DNA of 64,000 nt from Phycisphaerales bacterium. GTDB lineage: Bacteria > Planctomycetota > Phycisphaerae > UBA1845 > UTPLA1. The position numbers and the translations under genes were made by a program. Position 1 is the first letter of the stretch; the number at the start of each line of letters is the position of its first letter. The DNA lies in the NCBI GenBank assembly GCA_022360095.1, contig JAKSDK010000448.1, forward strand, positions 248,001 through 312,000. Reading direction: 5' to 3'. Below, one piece after another: positions 37,767 through 47,708 of this stretch. Below the pieces are notes generated by a model. The model searched no databases. It had not been told where the DNA came from and worked only from the letters and a program-made list of their open reading frames with translations.

Positions 37767-39629
37767 ATGCGTCTTCGAAAACACATCGCCGGGATCATGG
37801 GCGTGATGGCAACCCTTTGCGCAGCACCGGCTTGCGACCGTAACAACCCCTTTCCTAACGGCCCTCGACCCGACGATGTCAAAGCCGACAACGCCTTCAT
37901 CGACGTGAGTGATCGTCTCGGACTCGCCGGTCAGATCCGGGGCTGGAGCGGGCTCGCACTCTTCGACTGCGACAACGACGGCGACATCGACATCTTCATC
38001 GCCAACGGAGCTGACACGCCCAATCGACTGCTCCGAAACGACGGCTCCGCCCGTTTCGTTGATATCGCCGAACAAACCGGGCTGGCAATGCCGGAAGATC
38101 ATTGCACCGGCTGCGCCGTCGCCGACTACAACAACGACGGCCACCTCGATCTCCTCGTCGCTCGGCAACCCATCGGCGTCCCCAACGGCTCGCCGCTCGG
38201 CGCGGTGCTCATGTTGAACAACGGCGCCGCGAACGGCGACGTCGAGTTTACGGTCGTGCCCTCCGAACAGTCCGGCCTATCAACTACCGTCCCGGCCTTC
38301 GGTTTTGGCATCGGCGACCTCGACAACGACGGCCTCCTCGATATCCTGATCTCCGTTCACAACTTTTCGGATACCAACGTCCTCCAGGACCCGATCTATC
38401 CCAGCCAGCCGAACCAACTCTGGCAATGCACCGGGATCACCGACGGAATCCCCCACTATCGACGCATCACGATCGCCGGAATCGAAGGCACCGAACAACA
38501 GGGCCGATCGCCCGACACCCAAGATAGAACCTTCGTCCCAGGCTCCTTCACCCTTTACCTCTCCGACGTCGACGAAGACGGGCTCCTTGATTTCTTCGAC
38601 GTCCACGATGTTCCCGGCGGCATCGACTATTTCCACAACGATGGCAACATGACGTTCACCCGACGGCAAACAGATTTGCTGAACACCCACGGCGGCTGGA
38701 TGGGCATGGACGGCGCCGATTACGACGGCGACGGCGACACCGACTACTTCGTCACCAACGTCGGCGCAGACTTCGTCATCGCCACACCACCGACCTCGTC
38801 CATCACCTCGATCCGAACGGCGAACGGCACGCGCTTCCATCGCCTGCTCCGCAACGACAACGGCACCCTCGTCGACGTTGCCGCGGAAACGCCTGTCACC
38901 CATTCGTCGGTGCTGCCCCCGTTCAATTTCACCAACGGACAGGGACTCCAGGCCCTCGAATTCGGTTTCGGCTGCACCTGGATCGACACGGACAACCGTG
39001 GCTTGCCCGACCTGTACTGGATCGGCGACATGGTCGCCAACCTCGCACCGACCCTCACCTTCGATGGCATCGGCCTCGGCATCACCCTTGTCCCGAACGG
39101 CGAAGGCGCGCTGTTCGACGCCCACGGCGTCGGCCGATTCCTCACCAACAACGGCAACGGTTCCTTCACCGACCACACCGCCGAACGCGGCCTCTTCAAC
39201 ATCCCCGCGGACCGCCCCATTGCCTTCGGCCAAAACGAAGCCGGCCGTGCGGTCGCGGCAGCCGACCTCAACGGCGACGGCTACCAGGACCTGGTCCTCA
39301 CCAACAGCACCGTCGTCGGCACCGACCCCGCGAGCGTCCGCACCTTCCTGAATCCGGGGGGCGCGAACCATTGGCTCACCGTCCGCCTGGTCGGCACGGC
39401 AAGCAACCACTTCGGCCTCGGCGCACGGGTATACGCGACGATCGGCAATCGCACCCACCTCGACGAAGTCCTCTGCGCCACCGGCGCCTTCTGCTCCGTA
39501 CACCCCCAAGCCCACTTCGGCCTGGGCCACGCTACGAAGGTCGATCGGCTCGACATCCACTGGCCGTCGGGGACCATCACAACGCTCACAGATGTAAATG
39601 CGAATCAAGCACTGACGGTCGCCGAATAA
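37767..39629 (+). CDS. Exported FG-GAP/VCBS repeat protein with ASPIC/UnbV C terminus
   Basis: This 620-residue protein has a signal peptide with a possible but non-canonical lipobox (APAC, about residue 26). At least six calcium-binding FG-GAP/VCBS loops follow, including DCDNDGDIDIF, DYNNDGHLDLL, DLDNDGLLDIL, DYDGDGDTDYF and DLNGDGYQDLV. The end has the ASPIC/UnbV pattern (HWLTVRLVG, NHFGLGARV, HFGLGHATKVDRLDIHWPSG). Proteins of this CRTAC1-like type are abundant in planctomycetes and are thought to bind surface partners as integrin-like propellers. AGGAG precedes the ATG. It is convergent with the Cys-rich repeat gene, with two hairpins between. Confidence 0.88.
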   Translation: MRLRKHIAGIMGVMATLCAAPACDRNNPFPNGPRPDDVKADNAFIDVSDRLGLAGQIRGWSGLALFDCDNDGDIDIFIANGADTPNRLLRNDGSARFVDIAEQTGLAMPEDHCTGCAVADYNNDGHLDLLVARQPIGVPNGSPLGAVLMLNNGAANGDVEFTVVPSEQSGLSTTVPAFGFGIGDLDNDGLLDILISVHNFSDTNVLQDPIYPSQPNQLWQCTGITDGIPHYRRITIAGIEGTEQQGRSPDTQDRTFVPGSFTLYLSDVDEDGLLDFFDVHDVPGGIDYFHNDGNMTFTRRQTDLLNTHGGWMGMDGADYDGDGDTDYFVTNVGADFVIATPPTSSITSIRTANGTRFHRLLRNDNGTLVDVAAETPVTHSSVLPPFNFTNGQGLQALEFGFGCTWIDTDNRGLPDLYWIGDMVANLAPTLTFDGIGLGITLVPNGEGALFDAHGVGRFLTNNGNGSFTDHTAERGLFNIPADRPIAFGQNEAGRAVAAADLNGDGYQDLVLTNSTVVGTDPASVRTFLNPGGANHWLTVRLVGTASNHFGLGARVYATIGNRTHLDEVLCATGAFCSVHPQAHFGLGHATKVDRLDIHWPSGTITTLTDVNANQALTVAE

Positions 39630-39721
39630 TGCCGCGCACGTGCAGGCACTCCAGGATGAACCGACGGGATTCCCCCACCCTTGCGCGCAGCGCAAAAAGA
39701 ACGAATGCGATGAATGAGAAA

Positions 39722-39745
39722 GCCCCGGGCCGTCCTGCCCGGGGT
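39722..39745 (+). terminator. Hairpin terminator after the FG-GAP gene
   Basis: CCCCGGGC (39723-39730) pairs with GCCCGGGG (39737-39744) around CGTCCT. It belongs to the same hairpin family as those at 999 and 3602, but the plus strand lacks a good T run after it. Confidence 0.6.
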
Positions 39746-39794
39746 GGTTGGTGAAATTGTGTGCGCTAGCGGGTGAACAAAAAGCGTTATGCTC

Positions 39795-39824
39795 AAAACC
39801 CCGGGCAGGGCGGCCCGGGGCTTT
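39795..39824 (-). terminator. Hairpin terminator of the Cys-rich repeat gene
   Basis: CCCCGGGC (39799-39806) pairs with GCCCGGGG (39813-39820) around AGGGCG. Read on the minus strand it ends in GGTTTT, so it suits the gene at 39863-42268. It is the second member of the family in this convergent gap. Confidence 0.7.
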
Positions 39825-39862
39825 GTGGGTTCTTAGTATAAATCGCGATCGCCGCGAACTCG

Positions 39863-42268
39863 TTATCGACGTCGCCGACGGCGAGTGCCGGAGCGGAGGA
39901 ACACGATGCCGCAGATGCCCATCGCGATCGTGATCGGGCAGGGACCGCAGACCGGCGCCCGGTACAACAGACTGAAGAGAATGTTGTAGGCGTCCTCACC
40001 TTGCGGACACGGGTCCACTGGCGGCGGGGGCGGCGGCACGACCTGCGGGGGCGGCACCGGACAATCGCCGATCAGAACCGTGGCAGTCACCTCGCAATCG
40101 GCTGAGTTCCCGGCCTCGTCGGTCGCGGTGACAACCACACTGATCGTCCCCAACGGCGTCGTCGCATCGGCCCGAAGGTCGGCCAGCGGAATCGACGTCG
40201 TCTGACCGTTGATCGTCACGTTGATCGTGTCCGCGTCCACATCAAATTCGGCGGTGAGCGAATCGATGTTGGTGGACAGCGTGATGTTCGCGTCGTCCGT
40301 GCAATTATCCGTCGCCGTGAACGTGGGGATATCGAGCTCACAGTTCGCGTTGAAGGACAGGGTAATCGGATCGGTGGGGCAGTCTGTAATGACCGGCGGC
40401 GTCTCGTCCACCACGTTGAGCGTCACCTCGCAGGAACCGACGACGACGCATTCTTCTCCGATTCCCCGTTGCTCAACAGCGAATGCTTGAAGGAAGCACT
40501 GCTCGACTGTCAGCGTCACCACGGTTTCGCCGAGCCCGATGGCCGTGCCGGCCTCGGGAGATTGCGTCACGCGAAACTCACAAATCGGAATTCCCGGACC
40601 TCGGGTTTCGGTCTCGCCGATGATCTCGCAACAGTTCAACAGCTCGACGTCGCCCGTGAGGTCCGGAACGATGGCCTGACAGTTGGCGTCGGCGGTGAGC
40701 GTTTGCGGCGTGGTCGGGCAACTCTGAATCGGGTTGATCGGGATCTCGACGAAACAGAAAAACTCGTCACTGCAGAACACTTCGCCGGAGCGAAGATCGC
40801 CGAAAATGTCCGTGCATTTCTGAACGAAGATTCGGACAAAAACAGAACCGGAATAGACCCGAACGGTCTCGCCTGGTTCCGGGCTTTGCGAGATCGTGAC
40901 GATTCCGAAGCCGGGGCAGTCTTCCTCCACGACGACCTGGCCGCTCAAATCCGGAACGGTAAAGGTGCAGTCGGGATTGGCCTGTGCGGCCGGCTGCGTC
41001 GTCGGGCACTGCACGGTGATCCCGTTGTCATAGACGGTCAGGGTCACGTCACACGAGCCGATCACTTCGCATTCTTCTTCCCCATTGCCACGTCCCGGCG
41101 GTATTTGGTCGAACAAGCAACGTTCCACGAGAAGGCTTATTTCCGTCTCGCCCACGCCGACGGTCGTGCCCGGTTCCGGAGTCTGCGTCACGCGTATGAA
41201 GGAACCACCGCGTGACAGCTCACAATTCAGGACCTTGACATCTTCTCTCAGATCCGGCACGACGGCCTCGCAGTTTTCGTCGGCGGCGATTGATCTAAAC
41301 GGGAACGGGCACTCAATTGACTGTGGGAGCATGACGTCAACTTCCAACTCGCACGTATCCCTTTCGCACTCCCCTTTTCCGTCGCCACGAGGTTCGTCAA
41401 AACAACAATCGGCCGTAAACTCGATCGTCAGAGACGTTGAGAAGACCGAGATTGTCGAACCCGGCTCCGGACTCTGACCGATTCTCAGTTCGCATTCGAG
41501 GCACCCTTGATCAACGACAACGGCATCTCTCAAGTCCGGCACAGTCACCAAACAGCTCTGATCGGCCTGAAGCGTCGTAGGCTGCGTCGTGCAGGAAACG
41601 ATCGAAAAACGGGTGTCTCCAGAGACAAGCACGTCCACGTCACATTCGCCGACGGGGTCGCCGTCATCTTGCACCGTCATCGAGATCGTATGGAACCCGG
41701 GGCCGAGAAGGGAACCGGGCGCCGGATTCTGCATGACGGTAATCGTGCCGACCGCCGCACAATCGTTCTTCTGCACTTGGCCACGGAGATCCGGCACGAT
41801 GGCCTGACAGTTCTCGCCCACAGACAACTGAATCGCAGACGGACAATTCTCAAGAAGGTCCGGAAGCTCGACCGGAATGTCGACGCTGCACATGGCCGTG
41901 TCACAGTCGCCTTCGGACGTCGGCTCCTCTGTCTCCGAGCACGCTTCAACCGTGATCACGACCTCAACACTGGTTGAACCAGCGGGAACCTCAAACGACC
42001 CCGGCAACGGTGACTGTGTCACCGTCGTCCCTTCCTGGCAATCACCCTCCAAGCTGAAAACCACGTCGTTGGTCAGATCCGGAATGTTCACCATGCAGTC
42101 GTCGTCGGCCACCAACGTGGACGGGCTGCTGGGACAGGACGTGATCGAGACGTCACACGGCTCCAGCTTCACACCACGAATGCCCTCCGAAAGAGCCATG
42201 CCCGCAGTCGGCAGAAGAATCGGCAACAAAACGAGTAATCGAGTCGTGAGAAAGTTCTTGCGATGCAT
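39863..42268 (-). CDS. Cys-rich HYR-like repeat surface protein with polybasic C terminus
   Basis: This protein of about 801 residues has a signal peptide. Six degenerate repeats of 85-120 residues follow, each built as CPxxPxTLxADxxC, then VPDLxxxV, then TQSPEPGT, a strand and VExC. A seventh repeat is closer to a true HYR domain (CPTDPITLSFNANCELDIPTFTATDNC). Regular cysteine pairs suggest one disulfide per repeat. A Pro-rich linker (VPPPPPPVDPCP) leads to a C-terminal hydrophobic segment (CPITIAMGICGIVFL) and an Arg6 end, resembling an anchoring or sorting tail. ATG 42268 has GGGGAG nine bases upstream and is preferred over the ATG at 42292. Likely role: an extracellular adhesion or matrix protein (inference). 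Confidence 0.8.
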   Translation of the reverse strand: MHRKNFLTTRLLVLLPILLPTAGMALSEGIRGVKLEPCDVSITSCPSSPSTLVADDDCMVNIPDLTNDVVFSLEGDCQEGTTVTQSPLPGSFEVPAGSTSVEVVITVEACSETEEPTSEGDCDTAMCSVDIPVELPDLLENCPSAIQLSVGENCQAIVPDLRGQVQKNDCAAVGTITVMQNPAPGSLLGPGFHTISMTVQDDGDPVGECDVDVLVSGDTRFSIVSCTTQPTTLQADQSCLVTVPDLRDAVVVDQGCLECELRIGQSPEPGSTISVFSTSLTIEFTADCCFDEPRGDGKGECERDTCELEVDVMLPQSIECPFPFRSIAADENCEAVVPDLREDVKVLNCELSRGGSFIRVTQTPEPGTTVGVGETEISLLVERCLFDQIPPGRGNGEEECEVIGSCDVTLTVYDNGITVQCPTTQPAAQANPDCTFTVPDLSGQVVVEEDCPGFGIVTISQSPEPGETVRVYSGSVFVRIFVQKCTDIFGDLRSGEVFCSDEFFCFVEIPINPIQSCPTTPQTLTADANCQAIVPDLTGDVELLNCCEIIGETETRGPGIPICEFRVTQSPEAGTAIGLGETVVTLTVEQCFLQAFAVEQRGIGEECVVVGSCEVTLNVVDETPPVITDCPTDPITLSFNANCELDIPTFTATDNCTDDANITLSTNIDSLTAEFDVDADTINVTINGQTTSIPLADLRADATTPLGTISVVVTATDEAGNSADCEVTATVLIGDCPVPPPQVVPPPPPPVDPCPQGEDAYNILFSLLYRAPVCGPCPITIAMGICGIVFLRSGTRRRRRR

Positions 42269-42664
42269 CTGAAACGATCTCCCCAAGGCCATAACAAAAT
42301 AGACAAGCGGTCCTGGTTTACGCCATCACGACGCGCTGTCCTGTTTTCCTTTAGCGGGTTGCTTCTCTACTTAACGTGAAAAGGGTATGGCTGTGTCGAG
42401 GCAGACAAACCCGGCCATCCCACCGTCCGATGGTAAGCCGTCTACACTAGAAAGTAAAGGCATGAGCATTAGATTTCAAACGATCCCCAAAGAAGATCCA
42501 TGACCTTCCAACCGGGAAAATGAATTACTGCAACGTATTTTTATCGGATTTACGGCAGTCCGTTTTACACCCTTGATGAAATGTGCCGCTTCGCTTTTCG
42601 CGAAACGACGCCGCCACGCGCAAGTTCGGCCGCCAACGTCTTATAACCTGCCGCAAAACGACGG
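42269..42664. other. Intergenic region between fxsA and the repeat protein gene
   Basis: No gene is supported here. Both flanking genes are on the minus strand, so the region carries the promoter of the repeat protein gene. I could not pick a convincing promoter or terminator. Confidence 0.4.
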
Positions 42665-43192
42665 CTACTTGTTGAGTGCCTCGTTCTTGACATGCCTTAT
42701 GGGACGGCCAAGACGCTCGTCAACTTCGACGGGTCCGCGATCCTCCGTCGGTTCGACATCGTCGAAAGAACCTGGCCCCGATTGAAAATGCGCCACTGTG
42801 ATCCTCGACTCGAAGTAGCGCGTCAGCAATGTCATGAACAAGCGCCGGCACGGAGGAATCAGAAGCAACAACCCGAAGACGTCCGTGATGAATCCCGGTG
42901 TGATGAGCACCGCGCCGGCCAACAGAATCAGAAGCCCCTCGGCGAGACGGTTCGTCGGCATGCGCCCCGCCTCAAGTTCGGCGCGGATCCCGGCCATCGT
43001 CGCAAGTCCTTGCCGCTTGGCCAGAGCAGCCCCAACAATGCCGGTGACGATCACGATCGCCAACGTCGGGCCGAGCTTCAGAAATCCGCCCACCTTAATG
43101 AGTACCGCCAGCTCAATCACAGGCAGGGTCACAAACAGCAACAGCAACAAACCAAACATCAAGTCGTCCTTCCATCCTGGCAGGGCTGACAT
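42665..43192 (-). CDS. fxsA: FxsA family membrane protein
   Basis: This 175-residue protein has the FxsA pattern: FGLLLLLFVTLPVIELAVL, the GLATM and EGLLILLAGAVLITPGFITDVFG segments and two to four membrane helices, then a hydrophilic tail. In E. coli FxsA relieves phage T7 exclusion by the F plasmid when overproduced; its normal role is unclear. ATG 43192 is taken as the start; ATG 43159 (MFGLLL) would give the more typical N terminus. An extended -10 promoter lies just upstream. Confidence 0.82.
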   Translation of the reverse strand: MSALPGWKDDLMFGLLLLLFVTLPVIELAVLIKVGGFLKLGPTLAIVIVTGIVGAALAKRQGLATMAGIRAELEAGRMPTNRLAEGLLILLAGAVLITPGFITDVFGLLLLIPPCRRLFMTLLTRYFESRITVAHFQSGPGSFDDVEPTEDRGPVEVDERLGRPIRHVKNEALNK

Positions 43193-43212
43193 AACCTAAT
43201 ATTTTCAATGCG

Positions 43213-43221
43213 ATTATAGCA
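43213..43221 (-). promoter_or_regulatory. Extended -10 promoter of fxsA
   Basis: On the minus strand the sequence reads TGCTATAAT, a perfect extended -10 box, 20 bases before the ATG at 43192. No -35 box is evident, as expected for extended -10 promoters. Confidence 0.5.
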
Positions 43222-43520
43222 CAATCAAAGACGGACGACCGAACGCGGGGCCAGCCGCAACATCAACAATGGCGTTCGCCCATATCAACGGCCGATATCA
43301 GTATTGGCAACGATTCACAGTATGGTGAAAAGCGCAGAATTTGCGCGGCCCTGAGTTGGCTCAACACAAATGGCAGATTTCAGCAACGCCCATCGCTTCC
43401 AGCTTTCGGGCAGATTGTAATGCGGATATAGTTCGGCCCTGATTTTGGCAGTATCGCTCGTGCCGATCACGCCGTTCTGACAAGACGCCACATTAGTGCC
43501 AAATACCTGAAAGAGACGGG
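43222..43520. other. Upstream region of the BamA gene
   Basis: No gene is supported. It separates the divergent fxsA and bamA genes and must hold the bamA promoter, which I could not identify with confidence. Confidence 0.4.
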
Positions 43521-45875
43521 ATGATCCATCCGTTCAACAAAGGACGCACAGTACTCATCGGTTTTGTCGGCATCCTGGCTGTTGCTTCCATGATGGGGCT
43601 CCTTCAGGATTCACGCGTCACACCGGCCGATGCCGAGGGACGAGTCATCGACGGTATCGAATTTGACGGCCTGATGACCGTCGATCCCGTTTACTTACAA
43701 GGCGTTGCCGGAATTAAGCCCGGTCAAGCCTGGAATCGCGAAGAGATCGCCGCCGCTTGCCGCCGTCTGGCAGCCACCCAGAAATTTGAAGGAACGCCTT
43801 TTGCCGAACCTCGCGAGGTAAACGGACAACTGGTGCTGCTCTTCGTCGTTCAGGAACGGCCGTTCGTGACGGCAATCGAGTTTATTGGAAACGAGAAGTT
43901 CGATGCCGGGGACCTGCTCGCCGAAATCGAACTGGAAGTCGGCTCGCCGATCAGCGAGTTCCTCATTTCGCAAGCTGAAGAGCAGATCGAACTGAAATAC
44001 AAAGAGGAAGGCTACGCATACGCATCCGTTGAAGTCGATCGGGAAATCCTCCGAGACGATCGGCGAGCCCTGTTTCGAGTCTCCGAGGGACCCCGAGTCC
44101 GCGTCAAGGAGATCGTCTTCGAGGGCAATACCGCGTTCAGTGACCTGCGGCTCAAGTCGTTGATCGAGACAGCGACCTACATCTGGCTGTTTCGCACGGG
44201 CTCCTTCGACCCGGAGACCGCCGACCGTGACGCCGCCGCAATCAAGTCGTTTTACATCGCTCGCGGCTATTTGAATGCACAGGTCGGGTATCGAGCCGAT
44301 CCCTACGAAAACAGCGAGTCAGACCTGACGATCACGTTCCAGATCGAGGAAGGTCTCCAACATGTCATCAAGTCGGTCGTCTATGACGGAAACTCCGTCT
44401 TTTCGGACGACGCAATCCAAACCATGATGAATTCGCTCACAGGGGCCGTGATCGACTCCGACATCCTCAAGAACGACCTGCAAAACATTCAAAGAGCTTA
44501 CGGCGAGTTGGGCTATCTTTACGTTGACGTGTCGGGCTCACACGTCTTCGACGAGGAAGACGGCTTTGTGCACCTGACCGTTCGAATCATCGAGGGCGAC
44601 CAGTATCGTTTCGGGCTGATCACGATTCGGGGCAATCGGCAGACCCAGGATCGGGTCATTCGACGCGAATTGCGATTCTTCCCGGAAGAACTTTATGACA
44701 CGGAAAAAGTCAAGAAAGCCGAACTGCGGTTGGTCGAAACGCGGCTGTTCAACGAAGCCTCAATCAAGCCCCAGGGCGATGTGCCGGGAATTCGCGATGC
44801 CCTGGTGACCGTAGAGGAGGCCGACACGACGACAATCCTGTTTGGACTCGGCGTGACCAGTAACAGTGGCGTCGTCGGATCGATTTCGATCGAGCAGCGA
44901 AATTTCGATTTGCTGGACTGGCCGCGATCCTCCGAGGAGCTCTTCAAATTCAAGTCTTTTCGAGGCGCCGGTCAGACGCTGCGTTTAAACCTCGAGCCGG
45001 GCACCGAGTTAACCCGCGGTCGCCTGGAGTTCCGTGAACCTTACCTGTTCGACCGGGAAATGGGCTTCGGCATGGGCCTCTATGCATTCGAGCGAAGCCG
45101 CGATGCTTTTGATGAACGACGGATCGGCTTTACGACCAGTCTGGATAAGCGTTGGCGAGAGGGCTTCCTGAACGGTTGGGCCGGTGAGATCGCCTTTCGT
45201 TTTGAGAACATCAATGTCAGCGATACCGACAATTTCACGGCGGAAGAAATTCGTGATGACGAAGGAAACAACTGGCTGACAACCGTCAAAGGCACCCTCA
45301 TTCGCGACAAGACGGACAGTCACTGGCTGCCGAGCGAGGGCGATCGCCTGAAACTCTCCGTAGAACAGGCAGGTGTGTTCGGCGGCGACCACACGTTCAC
45401 CAAAGCGATGGGCACCTACGACCGCTACTGGACTCTCAAAACCGATAACTTCGGCCGGAAACACGTCATCCAGCTTGGCGGAACGATTGGCAATATCTTC
45501 GGTGACGCACCGGTATTCGAACGCTTCTTCGCAGGCGGCATCGGCTCGATTCGAGGGTTCGAGTTTCGTGGCATCAGCCCGCGCGCGGGAATACGCGATG
45601 ACCGAATCGGTGGCGACTTCATGCTCCTGACCAACGCTCAGTATTCCTTTCCGCTGGTGGGCAAAACCGTTCGCGGCGTGACTTTCCTGGACATGGGAAC
45701 GGTCGAGGAGGACTTTGGCCTCAGCGATTGGCGCGCGAGCGTCGGTGTCGGCGTCAGGATTTATGTGAAGTACTTCGGCCCGATCCCACTTTCGTTCGAT
45801 CTCGCCGCACCAATCTCCAAGGACAGCGAAGACGATACGCAGGTCTTCAACTTCTCGTTCGGCACCACCTTCTAG
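43521..45875 (+). CDS. bamA: Outer membrane assembly factor BamA (Omp85)
   Basis: This 784-residue Omp85 protein inserts beta-barrel proteins into the outer membrane. A signal sequence (about 1-38) is followed by four or five POTRA repeats (about 40-430; typical phrases are IEFIGNEKFDAGDLL, IVFEGNTAFSDLRL and ITIRGNRQTQDRVI) and a C-terminal 16-strand barrel domain that includes GGIGSIRGFEFRGISPR and ends in Phe (NFSFGTTF), the usual terminal residue of barrel proteins. Length is normal. Together with WaaA it shows a true outer membrane. No chaperone such as Skp follows; the next gene is convergent. Confidence 0.93.
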   Translation: MIHPFNKGRTVLIGFVGILAVASMMGLLQDSRVTPADAEGRVIDGIEFDGLMTVDPVYLQGVAGIKPGQAWNREEIAAACRRLAATQKFEGTPFAEPREVNGQLVLLFVVQERPFVTAIEFIGNEKFDAGDLLAEIELEVGSPISEFLISQAEEQIELKYKEEGYAYASVEVDREILRDDRRALFRVSEGPRVRVKEIVFEGNTAFSDLRLKSLIETATYIWLFRTGSFDPETADRDAAAIKSFYIARGYLNAQVGYRADPYENSESDLTITFQIEEGLQHVIKSVVYDGNSVFSDDAIQTMMNSLTGAVIDSDILKNDLQNIQRAYGELGYLYVDVSGSHVFDEEDGFVHLTVRIIEGDQYRFGLITIRGNRQTQDRVIRRELRFFPEELYDTEKVKKAELRLVETRLFNEASIKPQGDVPGIRDALVTVEEADTTTILFGLGVTSNSGVVGSISIEQRNFDLLDWPRSSEELFKFKSFRGAGQTLRLNLEPGTELTRGRLEFREPYLFDREMGFGMGLYAFERSRDAFDERRIGFTTSLDKRWREGFLNGWAGEIAFRFENINVSDTDNFTAEEIRDDEGNNWLTTVKGTLIRDKTDSHWLPSEGDRLKLSVEQAGVFGGDHTFTKAMGTYDRYWTLKTDNFGRKHVIQLGGTIGNIFGDAPVFERFFAGGIGSIRGFEFRGISPRAGIRDDRIGGDFMLLTNAQYSFPLVGKTVRGVTFLDMGTVEEDFGLSDWRASVGVGVRIYVKYFGPIPLSFDLAAPISKDSEDDTQVFNFSFGTTF

Positions 45876-45879
45876 ATCA

Positions 45880-45911
45880 AAGCCTCGGTCAGGCAAGCCT
45901 CACCGGGGCTT
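45880..45911 (+). terminator. Terminator of bamA
   Basis: AAGCCTCGGT (45880-45889) pairs with ACCGGGGCTT (45902-45911), with one T-G pair. The 12-base loop contains a small inner stem (AGG/CCT). The plus strand ends in CTTTT. Confidence 0.75.
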
Positions 45912-46025
45912 TTCGCATTGTAGTTGACACTCACCCGCACACTCGGCCCATCTTCGCCCCGGTCCTCAACAACACCGCCTGAAGCAAACGCAATATGTCG
46001 TCACGGGCGCCGCTCTGATGGGAAA

Positions 46026-47708
46026 TCAGCGTCTGACAGGTTCGCTCGCACCGATGCTTCGGCGATGACCATCACCCATCAAACAGCCGGAGCCGACCAG
46101 CGGACTATCCGGGCGAGGACGATAGATGCCAAACAGATCCTGACGAAACGCCTCGATGGAAAGTCGGCCGGAACGAATTCCTTGATCGTAATCGGAAATC
46201 CGAGTCGGAAGGCTTTCGTTCAACCCGAGCGCCGAAATGCTCCTTCGAAAAACGTCTCTTGAAGACCAACCCTCATCTCCCCTCTTGACGCCATCTACAG
46301 TGAAATTCTCAAACGCCCTGGCAGGAAGTGGAGCCGAAGCATTGCAATCAGCAAAAACGAAGGTCGTCTGTGAGCCGGCCTCATCGTAAATGAGCGACGG
46401 AACACGAACGAACAGGTTGGAAGCCACCATGATCTTCGTAGGCAGGCGGCCCACCGGATTGACATGAATTGCACGGTTACTTCTTCCGAAACCGTCGAAA
46501 ACGTTATTGACGATCTTGGTGCGTGCTCCCGAAACAGCCGGACCCGACCGTCTCCGAGTCGGCTGAGGAACCAGTAGCGAATGGGCGGGCCCAAGTAGCA
46601 GATTCCTCTCGAAATGCGCATCGACGGGCAGCCCAGCGACCAATCGGTGTGTCTGAGACTGCTTGACACCCTTCTGTGAAAGATCCGGTTCGCCGATCAT
46701 GACATTTCCAGTCATCCACCGTGAACCGTTGAGAACACAGGTTGTTCCGCCGCGAAAAATGTTGTTCTCAACAATGACATCGGAAATATCGGTATTGAAA
46801 CAATACCGGCCGTCGTTGTCGGGCGTTGTGTTGCGAATGTAATTGCCGAACACCCGTGTCCGCCTTGCGCCGGAGGCGCGTACAACGATCGAAGCATTAA
46901 GACCCGCCAGAAAATTTGACGTGACCTCCGCTCGCGCGTTTGCGACGACAATCGCGGATTCGGCATGATTCCGGTCGACGACGATCGAATCGGCCGCATC
47001 GTCGATTCGAGAGCCGTCGATTTCGATCGACACGCGGTCTTTAGAGTTCAGAAAGCGATTGTTTTCGACGCGTATTTTCGAGCGCTCGGAAACGCTGATT
47101 TTCATTCGTGTCGCGTCAATAAAGCCACAATCGGAAATGTCCAACGAATGTGACGCACCGACAAGAGAAAACGTGACGGCCGGCTCTTCTTGATTATGCG
47201 TTCCGGAAGTCGCAGGTCGCCTGGGCGGCTTACCACCTAGATTCTCAATCCGGACATGTCGCCATTTGACAACCGCTGCCTTATTCCCTCTCTCGTTCGT
47301 CGGACGCAAGGGAAAAGCCGACACGCTGCGATTCCGAAGAAAAACAACCAAGCGGCCGGTGTTGGTTCCCGGTCGAGTGCGAATAACAATCGGATCGTCT
47401 TGTGTCGCCTGAAAAACAAGCTCACCCCAGTCTTTGTTTTCAGAGCCGACCGTCAGTGTCGGATGTTCGTCGCGTCGGGCCAGCGCGAATTCGATGAGCG
47501 TCCCCGGCAGCACCGTGATCGTGGCCCCAAGAATCTGCAGGTCATCGGTGATCATGACGTGGCCGGACCAGGTGTCATCACGATCGACGACACCGCGCAA
47601 ACGACGCACCGGTGAATCCTCGGCCGGTGCCTCGGCAATGCAAGCGAGCAAACATGGCATGATGAGCGATAGACGAATCACCGGGCTGATGGATCGAAAG
47701 GTCATCAT
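46026..47708 (-). CDS. Exported parallel beta-helix protein
   Basis: This 560-residue protein has a signal peptide (about 1-30, ending near APAEDSPVRR) and then successive short strands typical of a right-handed parallel beta-helix (VENNRFLNS, VDRNHAES, VENNIFRGG, NNVFDGFG, ASNLFVRVP). Such proteins are often polysaccharide-active enzymes or adhesins; no catalytic residues can be assigned. The start ATG overlaps the pheT stop by four bases (ATGATGA), so it is translationally coupled to pheT, an unusual partner. Confidence 0.75.
   Translation of the reverse strand: MMTFRSISPVIRLSLIMPCLLACIAEAPAEDSPVRRLRGVVDRDDTWSGHVMITDDLQILGATITVLPGTLIEFALARRDEHPTLTVGSENKDWGELVFQATQDDPIVIRTRPGTNTGRLVVFLRNRSVSAFPLRPTNERGNKAAVVKWRHVRIENLGGKPPRRPATSGTHNQEEPAVTFSLVGASHSLDISDCGFIDATRMKISVSERSKIRVENNRFLNSKDRVSIEIDGSRIDDAADSIVVDRNHAESAIVVANARAEVTSNFLAGLNASIVVRASGARRTRVFGNYIRNTTPDNDGRYCFNTDISDVIVENNIFRGGTTCVLNGSRWMTGNVMIGEPDLSQKGVKQSQTHRLVAGLPVDAHFERNLLLGPAHSLLVPQPTRRRSGPAVSGARTKIVNNVFDGFGRSNRAIHVNPVGRLPTKIMVASNLFVRVPSLIYDEAGSQTTFVFADCNASAPLPARAFENFTVDGVKRGDEGWSSRDVFRRSISALGLNESLPTRISDYDQGIRSGRLSIEAFRQDLFGIYRPRPDSPLVGSGCLMGDGHRRSIGASEPVRR

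Noticed and set aside
38280-39695. 471-codon minus-strand frame opposite the FG-GAP gene
   Set aside because: Repetitive acidic/valine-rich sequence created by the calcium-loop codons on the other strand; no motif.
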